Both the position numbers and the translations under genes were made by a program. This document shows, piece by piece, positions 8,784-17,482 of a stretch of DNA of 64,000 nt. The stretch comes from Planctomycetota bacterium. Its GTDB lineage: Bacteria; Planctomycetota; PLA2; JAEUHO01. The notes under the pieces are model-generated. The model was given only the letters and a program-made list of their open reading frames with translations. It ran no database searches and was not told the origin of the DNA. Each line of letters begins with the position of its first letter. Positions within the stretch are counted from its first letter, which is position 1. The stretch spans positions 62,001-126,000 of the forward strand of contig JACKGW010000007.1 in assembly GCA_020631815.1 (NCBI GenBank), given 5' to 3'.

Positions 8784-9995
8784 TCAGCGCTCCTCGGCTC
8801 GAACCGGGATGCGGATCTGGCGCTGCTGGGCGTCGTCGGTCGTCACGACGAGCATGGCCTCGTGCAGACCGGGCCGCCGGGCGCGACCGTCGTGGCGCAG
8901 ATCCACGTAGGCACCGCGTTCGTCGGTACCCATGGTGGCGATGAAGCCCAGGCCGTCCGCGGGTTCGTCGCGCGCAGGCATCGGCTCCAAGTAGGCGGCC
9001 ACCAGCCGGAACGAGAGATCGGCGACGCCGGGGCGGAACCAGACGCGGACCGGCTTCCCGTCGCGGCCCGGGCCGACGAGCCCCAAGCTGACGCTGCGCA
9101 CCGACGGCTTGATGCGCTCGACCACCTGCAAGTAGCTGTTGATGGTGATTTCACCGCGTCCTGGATGCGACGTCTTGATGCGGATCGCGTCCTGCGAACC
9201 ACCGACCTCGGCGAGCCCGGGGTGCATGATCACGAGGCGCAGCTTGAACAGGTTCGGGTCGTCGATGACCTCGGTCGTGAACGTGTAGGGCACCGTCTTG
9301 CCGTCCGGGCCTGGGCGTGTGCCTTGGATGCCCGTGATCTCGAAGGGGCCTTCTTCCTTCGGCGTGTACAGCGTGAGGGGGGCTTCGCTGGGCGCCCCGC
9401 GCGCCACCGGCCGGAACCGCGCGGCACTCTCGACGAGGATGAGACCCTTCACCACGTTGGCGCGGCAGCGCACGAGCACCGGTCCGCCGCGCAGACGGTT
9501 CGTGTACAGCGTCACGTTCTTGTGCGTGTCCCCCTCACGATGGTCGCTGTTCATCGTGATCGTCACACGGCCCGTCTCGCCCGGCTCGAAGCGGAGCTTG
9601 TCGGGGGGATCGAGGGCCGCAAGGAAGCAGCCGCAGCCGCTGCGCACGTCGTGGATGCAGAGCGGTCCGCGCCCCGAGCTGCGGAAGGTGACCTCGCGCG
9701 TCTCGCGTGCACCCTGCTCGACGTCGCCGAAGTCGAGCACGCCACCATCCAGCTCGATGGTGATGTCCGCCGGGTTGTCCGGATCCGGCATGCCACAACC
9801 ACCGGGATCCGCATCGCGCGCGCGCTCGGAGACCGTGCGGCGCGGCGGCGCCGGCGGCTCGTCCTCGCCACGCAGCATGGCGGCCGTGGCCGCGCCCAAG
9901 GCCATGAGCAGGACCAACGTGATGCCCATGGCGAGGCGGCGGCTCGTACCGGACGGCGCGTCGGCGGACGTCGGAGGTGTGGGCATGTCATTCAC
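8784..9995 (-). CDS. DUF1573 membrane-anchored protein
   Basis: 403 residues. GTG 9995 is chosen because AGGGGA lies nine bases upstream; ATG 9986 is only three codons later. A single N-terminal membrane segment ('MGITLVLLMALGAATAAML') leads to an exported region. Residues of about 85-180 are a DUF1573 Ig-like (ASPM/SPD-2/Hydin-like) domain, with 'LDFGDVEQGARETREVTF' and the typical 'SGCGCF' cysteines. The C-terminal half looks like two or three further beta-sandwich units. DUF1573 proteins are exported and common in Planctomycetota and Bacteroidota; their role is not settled. It starts 26 bases after the stop of the multihaem cytochrome gene on the same strand, so the two form an operon and may act on the same extracytoplasmic process. 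Confidence 0.8.
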   Translation of the reverse strand: MNDMPTPPTSADAPSGTSRRLAMGITLVLLMALGAATAAMLRGEDEPPAPPRRTVSERARDADPGGCGMPDPDNPADITIELDGGVLDFGDVEQGARETREVTFRSSGRGPLCIHDVRSGCGCFLAALDPPDKLRFEPGETGRVTITMNSDHREGDTHKNVTLYTNRLRGGPVLVRCRANVVKGLILVESAARFRPVARGAPSEAPLTLYTPKEEGPFEITGIQGTRPGPDGKTVPYTFTTEVIDDPNLFKLRLVIMHPGLAEVGGSQDAIRIKTSHPGRGEITINSYLQVVERIKPSVRSVSLGLVGPGRDGKPVRVWFRPGVADLSFRLVAAYLEPMPARDEPADGLGFIATMGTDERGAYVDLRHDGRARRPGLHEAMLVVTTDDAQQRQIRIPVRAEER

Positions 9996-10021
9996 GGCGA
10001 GGTGTCCCCTTCGACGTGGGC

Positions 10022-11488
10022 TCAGCGGCCCCAGAGCCCGGCGGCTTCGAGGCGGGCGACCCACTGCGGAGGAACGCGCGTCCTCCGATCAGGTTCCACG
10101 GCCCCGTGGAATCCACCAGCGCCGGGGGCGCGCGGCTCGAGGCCCGGCGCCGCGGTCGGCGCATGGCAGCCCGTGCAGGACGCGGCCGGGTCGCGGCGCA
10201 GCGTGCCCGGGCGTCGCGGCGCCAGCACGTGCTCGCTACCGGGGCCATGGCACGCCTCGCACGAGACGCGGTCGAGCCACGGCGTCGTGTCCGCGTCCTG
10301 GAAGCCGTGGGGGTGACGGGCCAGCCGCGCTTCCTCGGGGCGGTAGCCCGTGACGTGGCAGGCGAGGCACGCGGGGTCGGCGGGTAGCGCCATCCGGCCG
10401 CTGCCGTCCGCGTGGCGGACGACCGCGGGGTCCGCGGCCAGCGCGCCGTGGCAGGACGAGCACACGTCCGGCCCGACGTAGCGGGGACGCTCCGGCCCGG
10501 GCGCTGCCACCTCCCGCCAGGGCGCCGCGGCGTCCAACCGCGTGCGTAGCAGGGCGGACAGCTCCTGGGCGTGGACGGCCGCCGGCGAGGTGCCGGTGCC
10601 GGGGGGAAGCGCCTCGGCCGCCACCGACCAGGCCCCCTCCGCGTCGCGGGACCAGGTGAGCACGAGTCCCGCGCGGGCCCCGACCACCTGCTCGGCGACC
10701 AGCACGCCGCCGTCCCGACGCGGCGGGTGCGCCTGGGTGGCGCCGCGCACCACGACTGCCACGCACGGCGACAAGCGCGCCAGGGCAGGCGCCAGCGCAG
10801 TGACGTCGACGTCCGCATCGACCACGACGAGCCAGCAGCGGTCGGGTGCCGGGAGCAGGTTCTGCAGAGCCGTCGCCGGGGCGATCCAGGCCCGAGCCAG
10901 CCCCGCATCGCGGAGCGGCGTGCCCGCCTGCTCACCGACCAGCGCGAGCACGCGGAGCGGCACGCCCACCACCTCCACGTCCAGCCAGGGGGCTCGGCCG
11001 AAGGCAGCGTGGTCGGCGGCCAAGAGCACGTTGAGCGGGGGCGTCGGCTCGCCGAGCGGGCCCTCGCCGCGCCAGCCCTGGGCCAGCACCGGCTCGGCCA
11101 GGTCCTCCGCCGCCAGCACGTGGCCGATGGCGCGCTCGGTCGTGAGGAGCGCCCGCACGTGCTCGGCGGCGAGACGCCGCGAGCTTGCCGTGCCGGGGCC
11201 CACCGAGCCGCCGATGGCCAGCAGGCGGGTGGGCGTGCCCGCGGCGCCGAGTGCATGGGCGCGGGCCACGCGGCCACCCAGGCCCTCCCCGCCGTGTGCG
11301 GGCAGCAGGAAGCCGGCCTCTTCGCCCACGACCACCACGGCCAGCTCTGCGCGGCCGGGCTCGGGGGTGGCGCCGCGCGCGCCCCAAGCCAGCAGGGCGC
11401 CCGCTGCGAGGATCGCGAGGCCCAGGCGTCGGCCGCCGTGCGCGGCGGGATCTCGGGCACGGCAGGCAGGCCTCATGGGCCCAAGCAT
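10022..11488 (-). CDS. Multihaem cytochrome c fused to a degenerate metallophosphatase-like domain
   Basis: 488 residues (ATG 11488; ATG 11476 is possible). The N-terminus is a signal peptide or anchor. Residues of about 45-320 follow the outline of 5'-nucleotidase/metallophosphatase proteins that carry cytochrome tails ('GEEAGFLLP', 'GGRVARAHALG'), but the Asp/His/Asn metal ligands of that family are not there. The last ~170 residues hold four c-type haem motifs: CSSCH, CLACH, CEACH and CTGCH, in the spacing of cytochrome c554-type proteins, with the 'CLACHVTGY' and 'CEACHGPGSEH' signatures. Haem attachment happens outside the cytoplasm, so the protein is periplasmic. It is first in a two-gene operon with the DUF1573 gene. 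An electron-transfer role is likely; a phosphatase role is not. Confidence 0.8.
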   Translation of the reverse strand: MLGPMRPACRARDPAAHGGRRLGLAILAAGALLAWGARGATPEPGRAELAVVVVGEEAGFLLPAHGGEGLGGRVARAHALGAAGTPTRLLAIGGSVGPGTASSRRLAAEHVRALLTTERAIGHVLAAEDLAEPVLAQGWRGEGPLGEPTPPLNVLLAADHAAFGRAPWLDVEVVGVPLRVLALVGEQAGTPLRDAGLARAWIAPATALQNLLPAPDRCWLVVVDADVDVTALAPALARLSPCVAVVVRGATQAHPPRRDGGVLVAEQVVGARAGLVLTWSRDAEGAWSVAAEALPPGTGTSPAAVHAQELSALLRTRLDAAAPWREVAAPGPERPRYVGPDVCSSCHGALAADPAVVRHADGSGRMALPADPACLACHVTGYRPEEARLARHPHGFQDADTTPWLDRVSCEACHGPGSEHVLAPRRPGTLRRDPAASCTGCHAPTAAPGLEPRAPGAGGFHGAVEPDRRTRVPPQWVARLEAAGLWGR

Positions 11489-11664
11489 ACGGAGCGCGGG
11501 CCTCCAGCCGATCCAGCCGACAGGGGGTCTTGGAGGCTTGCCTGCCGGATCCGTCGGACACGGCGGCGATCCGAGGCACCATGAGGGGCTTCCTGCGGGG
11601 TCGGCAGCACGCCCGCCCGCGCAGGGATCGGCCTCCCCCCCGGTCGGTCCCAGGAGGTCCGCTC

Positions 11665-13494
11665 ATGTGCGGCATCATCGGCTACGTCGGTCGCTCGCAG
11701 GCCCTGCCCGTCCTCGTGCAGGGCATCCGCCTGCTCAGCTACCGGGGCTACGACTCGGCAGGCGTGGCCGTCCACGACGGAACGACGCTGCGCATCGAGA
11801 AGGACCGCGGGCGCATCTCCGATCTCGCCCCGCGCTGGGATCCCGCCACGCTGGCCGGCAGCACCGGCATCGGCCACACGCGCTGGGCCACGCATGGCGC
11901 GCCCAACCGCGTCAATGCACACCCGCAGTCGGACGCGGCGAACGTCGTGGCCGTCGTGCACAACGGCATCCTCGAGAACGACCTCGCCCTCCGCGAGGAG
12001 CTGGAGAAGGCGGGCGTCACCTTCCGCTCCGACACCGACACGGAGGTCTTCGCCCACCTGTTCGCACGTGACGGCGGGAAGGACCCGGTGGCGGCCGCGC
12101 GCGAGCTGCTGGATCGCTGCCACGGACACTTCGCCCTCGCGTTCGTGCACGCGGATCATCCGGAGCGCATCGTGGCGGTGCGCCGCGGCAGCCCGCTGCT
12201 GCTCGGCCTGGGTGTGCGCGAGAACCTCGTGGCCTCCGACCTACGCGCGCTGGCCGGGCGCGCCGACGCCGTCGTGGAGCTGGGCGACGACCAGATCGCC
12301 ATCGTCGAGGCCGACGACGTGCGGGTGCTCGACAAGAGCGGCAGCGACGTCGAGGTCGTGCGACGCCCCGTGGAGGAGCACGAGCGCGAGACGGACAAGG
12401 CGGGGTTCGCCCACTTCATGGCCAAGGAGATCCACGAGCAGCCCGAGCGGCAGTACGAGCTCGTGCACGGGCGCATGGACACGGTGCGGGGGCATGCGCG
12501 TTTCGACGACCTGCCGCTGCAGGCGGCCGATTGGAAGCGGATCGAGCGCGTCGACCTGGTGGCCTGCGGTACGGCGTACCACGCGTGTCTGTACGGCGCC
12601 TACGCGCTGGAGCGCCTCGCTCGCATCCCGGCGCGCGCGCTCATGGCGCACGAGTACGACGCACGCCAGCCCCGCTTGGATGACCGCACGCTGGTCATCG
12701 CGGTCAGCCAAAGCGGTGAGACCGCCGACACCAAGGTCGCCGTCGAGCTGGCGCTGCGCGAGAAGGCACGCACCCTGGCCGTCCTCAACGTGCCCCACAG
12801 CGCCATCGGTCGCTTGGTGGAGGGCGTGGTCGACATGCACGCCGGCCCCGAGGTGGGGGTGGCCAGCACCAAGGCCTACACGGGCATGCTCACGTCGCTC
12901 CTGCTCCTGGCCCTGGCTGCGGCCGAGGCGCGCGGCACGACCAACGACGAGGCCCGCGAGCTGATCGCGGCGCTCGATGCAGTTCCCGACGCGATCCGCC
13001 GCACGCTCGCGCGCACCGAGGGCGTCGTCGCCGACGTCGTGCGGGAGATCTACCGCGCGGGCAACATGCTCTACCTCGGACGCGGTCCGGACGCGGCGAC
13101 GGCGCTCGAAGGCGCACTCAAGATGAAGGAGATCTCCTACATCCACGCCGAGGGCTATCCCGCGGGCGAGATGAAGCACGGCCCGATCGCCCTCGTCTCG
13201 TTCGACATGCCCACCGTTGCCATCGCGACGGCGGGTCCCTGGCGCGATCGGATGCTCGGCAACGTGCGCGAGGTGAAGGCCCGCGATGGCTTGGTGGTGT
13301 TGTTGGCCGCCGAGGGCGATGTCGACGCGCCGAAGGTCGCAGACTTCGTGCTGCCCGTGCCGAGCCTGCCGCCGCTGCTGGCGCCCATCGTGAACGTGGT
13401 TCCGCTGCAGGTGCTTGCCTACGAAACGGCGAAGCGCCGTGGCTGCGATATCGACCAGCCTCGGAACCTGGCCAAGACGGTGACGGTCCAATGA
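11665..13494 (+). CDS. glmS: Glucosamine-6-phosphate synthase (isomerizing)
   Basis: 609 residues, the same length as the E. coli enzyme. It makes glucosamine-6-phosphate from fructose-6-phosphate and glutamine, the first step to UDP-GlcNAc for peptidoglycan and LPS. The start ATG 11665 follows AGGAGG by seven bases and yields 'MCGIIGYVG', where Cys2 is the glutaminase nucleophile after Met removal. Residues 1-220 are the Ntn glutaminase domain ('SYRGYDSAG', 'HTRWATHG', 'HNGILEN'). Two SIS domains follow ('VACGTAYHACLYG', 'SQSGETADTKVA', 'LGRGPDAATALEGALKMKE'). The C-terminus is 'PRNLAKTVTVQ', the usual family ending. No glmS ribozyme is visible in the short leader. Cytoplasmic; a core gene with no sign of transfer. 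Confidence 0.97.
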   Translation: MCGIIGYVGRSQALPVLVQGIRLLSYRGYDSAGVAVHDGTTLRIEKDRGRISDLAPRWDPATLAGSTGIGHTRWATHGAPNRVNAHPQSDAANVVAVVHNGILENDLALREELEKAGVTFRSDTDTEVFAHLFARDGGKDPVAAARELLDRCHGHFALAFVHADHPERIVAVRRGSPLLLGLGVRENLVASDLRALAGRADAVVELGDDQIAIVEADDVRVLDKSGSDVEVVRRPVEEHERETDKAGFAHFMAKEIHEQPERQYELVHGRMDTVRGHARFDDLPLQAADWKRIERVDLVACGTAYHACLYGAYALERLARIPARALMAHEYDARQPRLDDRTLVIAVSQSGETADTKVAVELALREKARTLAVLNVPHSAIGRLVEGVVDMHAGPEVGVASTKAYTGMLTSLLLLALAAAEARGTTNDEARELIAALDAVPDAIRRTLARTEGVVADVVREIYRAGNMLYLGRGPDAATALEGALKMKEISYIHAEGYPAGEMKHGPIALVSFDMPTVAIATAGPWRDRMLGNVREVKARDGLVVLLAAEGDVDAPKVADFVLPVPSLPPLLAPIVNVVPLQVLAYETAKRRGCDIDQPRNLAKTVTVQ

Positions 13495-13535
13495 TGCCCT
13501 TCGGGCACCCTCATCCCGGGAGGTGGTAGCGCGCC

Positions 13536-16055
13536 ATGCGCCACGTTTCCTCGAATGTCTTCCTCGCTCGGCCTTGCCCCCCGTCGTTGGCTTCGACGGG
13601 CGGTGACTGGCGCCGCCTGCTGGGCACCGTCGTCGTCGTCGTTGTCTGTGCGCTGACGGGCGGCCGCTCGGCCCTGGCCGACGATCCGCCGGCCCCGCCG
13701 CCGGATGCGCCGGTGGCCACCCCCGAGACGCCCGCCGACCAGCCGGCTCCCGCTCCCGTTTCGCGCCAGGACTTCCCGGCCCCGCCTCCGCCGCGGGGCG
13801 TCCTGCCCGTGGGCCGGCGCAACCCCGTGGCCCCGAGTCCCGTTCGACCGGTTCCCGGTGCTCCGGTACCTCGTGCCCCGGTACCTGGCAGCCCCGTCCC
13901 CCGCACGCCGGGTGCGCCCCTTCCGGGCGGCACCGCCGTGCAGCCCCAGCCGCAGCCCCAACCGGTGCAGCCGGCTTCGCAGCCGCGTCCGCAGCCGGCT
14001 CCCGCGCCGGGCCCGGGTGAGATTCCCGACCCGTGGGCAGTCGACCCTGCCGCGGACCCGCTGGACGTCCCGTTCCCCGACGTGCCGGGGGCCTGGGTTC
14101 CGGAGCGCGACGGTCCGCTGCCCGTGCCGCAGCCTGCCGCCGGTCCCGACGGCGGGGCTGACGATCCGTTCTGGAACGAGGGCGGCGTCGTCGACGCGCC
14201 GGACGTTCCCCTCCTCGAAGGCGCGAAGCCCGCCCTGCCCACGCCGGGGAGTGTCGAGCCGCCTCCCGCTGACGGTGGTCCCGCAGGCGCCACGCCAGCT
14301 GATCCGCTGCCGTCCGGGGCGGGGGGCGCCGACCCCGTCCCGAGCGACCCGGCCGCTGCCGGCACGTCCGCGACGATCGCACCGCTCGGCGCGGGCACCG
14401 CGGCCCCGGCAGACCCCACCGAGGTGGATTGGGCGGCGCGGTACCCCGACGTCGGTCTCGAGCTTCCCACACCGGGTGAGTTCCCCCGACTCGCCGGCAT
14501 GCCGGCTCCGAGCAGCACCGGTGGCCCGACCCGGCCGGGCGCGAACGCACCCGGCACGACGCCCGACAACCCGTGGATGCCGGGAGCGCCCACGGTGGAC
14601 CAGCCCACGGCGCCCGAGGCGCCCACGGACCCGTGGATGCCGGGGGCACCCACGGTGGACCAGCCCGGCACGCCCGCGTCGCCCACCGATCCGTGGATGC
14701 CTGGCGTCCCCGAGCAGGGCCCCGGTCCGGCGACCACGCAGCCTGGCGGCGACGACACCGCGCTTGGCGACGACCCCTGGGGCTTCGGCACCGGTTCCAC
14801 CACCAAGCCGGTGCCCGCCCCGGGCACGATGTCTCCGCCGGACAGGTCTCCGCCGGACAGGCCCGCGCCCGACAGCCCTTCACCCGGAACCACCGCGCCC
14901 GCCCCCTACGATCCGTGGGGCTCGCCCCTGCCTGAGGGTGCCGGCACCGCGGACGGGAACCCGGGCCGAGCCCCCTCGGGCGACAGTCCTTGGGACACGC
15001 CGCTCCCGGGTACGAGCCCGGGTGCCGGCACGGCGCCTCCCCCGGGCGCGAGCGCCCCGTACGTCGGGACGACGCCCGCCCAGCGCGCACGCGAGCACGC
15101 CTTGCGCCTGCGTGACCTCGCGGGCGATCCCAGCGTCGTCGGCTACCCGGCCGATCTCCTGCTGCGCTCCGATCCGCGCATCGCCCTTCGACCCGGCTCG
15201 CGCGCTGCGGTCGTCGCCTTCGTCGACGACGCCAACCGCGCGAGCGACCTCGCGGCTGCAGCGCTGCTGCCGTCGCTCGTCGGGTACAGGGACCGCTTCG
15301 ACTTCGTCGTCGTGGAGGCGCGCCCGCGCGGCCCCGACGATGCGTCGCTCGACGCGCTGCGCCGCGCCTTCCTGCGCGACGTGCCGACCGTGGTGGTCCT
15401 GCCGCCGGATCGGCGCGCACCGCGACTGTTCAGCGGACGCATCGACGCCGCCGAGGTCGAGCTGGCCCTGGTCGAGGCGCTGCGCATGCCGGCGGCGAGC
15501 CCGGACGACACCGGCACGGGCCCGACGTCCACCCCGCCGGAGTACCGCGATCCGTCGTCGGTCGGTCCCGATGGCTGGGCACCCGGCGGCACGGCCCCGC
15601 CCGCCGATCCCATGCCTCCGCTGCCGGGCGGCATCGGCCTCGCACTGGACGCACACGTCAAGCGCTTGCGTCAGGTCGCTGGCGATGCACGCGTTCCCGG
15701 CTACCCCGCAGCGTTGGTCCGTGCGTCCGATGCACGCATCGTGCGCGAGCCGGGCCAGCGCCCGGTCGTGATCATCTTCTACGACGACTCGAGCAAGGCG
15801 AGCGACCTGCAGGCCGCCGACTTCCTGCCCGTGCTCGTCAACCGGGCTGGCGACATCGACGTCGTCACCGTCGACGTGAGCGTGCGCGCGCGCTGGGACA
15901 CGTTCCAGAAGCAGGTCGTGCACACCTACTACATGAGCTTCGTGCCCACGACCGTCGTGCTCACCGCCCGTCGCGTCCCCGTGAAGTCCTGGTACCAGCG
16001 CGTCACCGGGGAGCAGCTGCAACAAGCCATCGACGAATCCCTCCGACGGCGGTAG
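13536..16055 (+). CDS. Secreted Pro-rich protein with two C-terminal thioredoxin-like domains
   Basis: 839 residues, starting 41 bases after glmS with GGGAGGTGG as Shine-Dalgarno. The signal peptide ends near 'RSALADD'. Residues of about 50-510 are a long, disordered, Pro/Gly/Ala-rich region with short repeats ('DPWMPGAPTVDQP' and relatives). Two tandem ~130-residue units close the protein: one from 'HALRLRDLAGD' and one from 'HVKRLRQVAGD'. Each has the pattern 'Rxxxx-VV-xFxDDxxxASDL', a helix, then 'vPTvVVL', the outline of a thioredoxin-like fold. Neither unit has a CxxC, so disulphide exchange is not expected. The role is unknown; a stalk-like envelope protein with two binding heads is a reasonable reading. 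The ~700 bases after it hold no gene. Confidence 0.75.
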   Translation: MRHVSSNVFLARPCPPSLASTGGDWRRLLGTVVVVVVCALTGGRSALADDPPAPPPDAPVATPETPADQPAPAPVSRQDFPAPPPPRGVLPVGRRNPVAPSPVRPVPGAPVPRAPVPGSPVPRTPGAPLPGGTAVQPQPQPQPVQPASQPRPQPAPAPGPGEIPDPWAVDPAADPLDVPFPDVPGAWVPERDGPLPVPQPAAGPDGGADDPFWNEGGVVDAPDVPLLEGAKPALPTPGSVEPPPADGGPAGATPADPLPSGAGGADPVPSDPAAAGTSATIAPLGAGTAAPADPTEVDWAARYPDVGLELPTPGEFPRLAGMPAPSSTGGPTRPGANAPGTTPDNPWMPGAPTVDQPTAPEAPTDPWMPGAPTVDQPGTPASPTDPWMPGVPEQGPGPATTQPGGDDTALGDDPWGFGTGSTTKPVPAPGTMSPPDRSPPDRPAPDSPSPGTTAPAPYDPWGSPLPEGAGTADGNPGRAPSGDSPWDTPLPGTSPGAGTAPPPGASAPYVGTTPAQRAREHALRLRDLAGDPSVVGYPADLLLRSDPRIALRPGSRAAVVAFVDDANRASDLAAAALLPSLVGYRDRFDFVVVEARPRGPDDASLDALRRAFLRDVPTVVVLPPDRRAPRLFSGRIDAAEVELALVEALRMPAASPDDTGTGPTSTPPEYRDPSSVGPDGWAPGGTAPPADPMPPLPGGIGLALDAHVKRLRQVAGDARVPGYPAALVRASDARIVREPGQRPVVIIFYDDSSKASDLQAADFLPVLVNRAGDIDVVTVDVSVRARWDTFQKQVVHTYYMSFVPTTVVLTARRVPVKSWYQRVTGEQLQQAIDESLRRR
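14571..14706 (+). repeat. In-frame 60-bp tandem repeat inside the Pro-rich gene
   Basis: Units at 14571-14630 and 14631-14690 and a partial third at 14691-14706 encode 20-residue blocks that start with 'PWMPG'. The period is divisible by three, so the frame is kept. It looks like recent duplication in a disordered stalk. Confidence 0.8.
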
Positions 16056-16105
16056 GTCGCGAGTCGGGGTGCGCGGGGGCGGCTCGCCGAGTGCTCGGTC
16101 CCGCA

Positions 16106-16155
16106 CCTCCATCGGCTCCTCGAGTGAACAGACCACGAGTCGTCGCCGATGGAGG
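16106..16155. repeat. Inverted repeat 1 of the structured intergenic region
   Basis: Perfect 11-bp arms at 16106-16116 and 16145-16155 with a 28-base spacer, 50 bases after the Pro-rich gene. It lies in a stretch (16056-16762, 707 bases) in which I find no convincing gene on either strand. Confidence 0.6.
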
Positions 16156-16255
16156 CGCGCTACCGTCGCCCTGACGAGCCGATCTGTGCAGGGAGACCCC
16201 AGTCGCCCGTCGTCGATCGCCGCTGGCAGCGACTGACGAGACAACCGCGAACGTG

Positions 16256-16276
16256 CTGGGGTGCTGCGCACCCCAG
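16256..16276. repeat. Inverted repeat 2 (short strong hairpin)
   Basis: Perfect 8-bp stem (16256-16263 with 16269-16276) and 5-nt loop. It is strong enough to act as part of a terminator between the convergent genes. Confidence 0.6.
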
Positions 16277-16287
16277 GGAACGAGCCC

Positions 16288-16362
16288 GGGAGTTCTTCGA
16301 CGAATCGCCGCCGGGTACGTGCGCACTCCCCGTGTCGTCCGGCGATTCGTTGAAGAAATCCC
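16288..16362. repeat. Inverted repeat 3 (23-bp arms)
   Basis: Arms 16288-16310 and 16340-16362 pair at 21 of 23 positions; one of the two exceptions would be a G-U pair in RNA. The 29-base spacer is itself GC-rich. This is far longer than a normal terminator stem. Confidence 0.7.
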
Positions 16363-16412
16363 TGGCTCCGTACACGCACTCCCGATCCACCACCGCTGGT
16401 CGCACCGCGGAC

Positions 16413-16501
16413 GAGCCGGGTGAAGCCACAACTCCTCGCCCCGGTGTGCTCACGCATCGTGGTTCGCGCAACAGCGAGGAGTGGGGGCGCTCACCGGGCT
16501 C
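16413..16501. repeat. Inverted repeat 4 (two-part long hairpin)
   Basis: The outer arms 16413-16423 and 16491-16501 pair at 10 of 11. The inner arms 16431-16439 and 16474-16482 pair at 9 of 9. Together they form an interrupted stem with a 34-base apical loop. It ends four bases before the 47-bp tandem array. Confidence 0.65.
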
Positions 16502-16504
16502 GGT

Positions 16505-16739
16505 ACACGAACCACATGCACCGCGATCTACGCGTCGCTTCCGCACGCTCGACACGAACCACAGGCACCGCGACCTACACGTCGCTTCCGCACGCTCGAC
16601 ACGAACCACAGGCAGCGCGACCTACACGTCGCTTCCGTACGCTCGACACGAATCACAGGCACCGCGACCTACACGTCGCTTCCGCCCACACGCCACGAAC
16701 CACAAACCCCTCGACCTACGCGTCGCCTCCGTATGCACG
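16505..16739. repeat. Five-unit, exactly 47-bp tandem repeat array
   Basis: Units start at 16505, 16552, 16599, 16646 and 16693, and the array stops at 16739, 23 bases from the 3' end of the sigma gene. The middle units are nearly identical and the outer ones diverge. Every unit can form a small GCGAC / GTCGC stem around a 6-nt loop; unit 1 keeps it through a G-U pair. Since 47 is not a multiple of three, the array cannot keep a reading frame, so it is not a protein repeat. There are no unique spacers between units, so it is not a CRISPR. Confidence 0.85.
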
Positions 16740-16762
16740 ACACGGAAGACGAAACCCGGGCC

Positions 16763-17482
16763 CTAGCCCTCGTCCTCGACGGGGGCGAGCCAGCGCTCGA
16801 GGTGGGGGACGCGCTCGCGGAGGCGGGCCTTGGCGCGGGTGAGGAGCTGCCCGACGCTCTCGGGGCTGATGCCCAAGGCGCTCGCGATCGCGCGGTAGTC
16901 CTGGCCGTCGAGGAAGCGCAGCGTGAGCAGGATGCGGTCCCGTTCCGCGAGCTCACCGAGCGCCGCGCGAAGCGACACCAGCGCCTCGGCGCGCTCCTGT
17001 TCGCGGAGCGCCGCCGAGGGGCCGAGGTCGCTCTCCCGCGTGGGGACCTGGCCAAGCTCCTCGACGGGCGTGGGCCTGCGCGTCGTGCGCCGCAGCAGGC
17101 GGACGACTTGCGTGCGGCAGATCACGCCGAGGTAGGTCGAGAAGCGGTACGTCGGATCGAAGCGCCGCAGCAGCAGTCGCTCACGGCGAACGAGGGCCAG
17201 GAACACGTCCGCCACGACTTCGTCGACGTCCGGGTCGCTCGCCCGTCCCGCGCGGCGCTGGAGCATGCGGTGCGCGAGGGCGCGGACCAGCGGCCCGTAG
17301 GCGTCGACCAGCTCGGGCCAGGCCTCGGCGTCCCCCGACGCGCAGCGGGCGACCAGCGCCGCCTCTTCGTCTCGTCCGAGGCGCCTCGTCACGCTGGGGC
17401 CCCCCGCCCGGGCCATCCCGCCGAGCCCGCGTTCCAGGGGGCGTGCGGGCGAGCGGCTCCCGGGGCGGGATGACCGCGGCAC
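16763..17482 (-). CDS. ECF-type RNA polymerase sigma factor
   Basis: 239 residues from GTG 17482; ATG 17416 ('MARAGGPSV') would remove a basic low-complexity N-terminus and is as likely. Region 2 runs over residues of about 55-130, with 'DVDEVVADVFLAL' and 'YRFSTYLGVICRTQVVRLLRR', the core- and -10-binding part. Region 4 covers residues of about 165-225, with 'LAERDRILLTLRFLDG' and the helix-turn-helix 'YRAIASALGISPESVGQLLTRAKARL' (positions about 190-215). It is divergent from a second ECF gene 121 bases away, and its 3' end points into the 47-bp array. No anti-sigma gene follows it. Cytoplasmic regulator; target promoters unknown. Confidence 0.9.
   Translation of the reverse strand: MPRSSRPGSRSPARPLERGLGGMARAGGPSVTRRLGRDEEAALVARCASGDAEAWPELVDAYGPLVRALAHRMLQRRAGRASDPDVDEVVADVFLALVRRERLLLRRFDPTYRFSTYLGVICRTQVVRLLRRTTRRPTPVEELGQVPTRESDLGPSAALREQERAEALVSLRAALGELAERDRILLTLRFLDGQDYRAIASALGISPESVGQLLTRAKARLRERVPHLERWLAPVEDEG

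Noticed and set aside
11489..11664. glmS ribozyme in the leader
   Set aside because: I see no double-pseudoknot core, and the leader before glmS is shared with a divergent gene; such ribozymes are mainly found in Firmicutes.
12241..15420. 1,059-codon open frame on the minus strand opposite glmS and the Pro-rich gene
   Set aside because: Arg/Pro/Ala-rich antisense frame with no motif; glmS is certain on the other strand.
16505..16739. CRISPR array
   Set aside because: Units follow each other without unique spacers, have the same length and no cas gene is near.
16149..16766. 205-codon plus-strand frame across the 47-bp array
   Set aside because: All three plus frames are open there because of the repeat itself; a 47-bp period cannot conserve a peptide repeat in frame.
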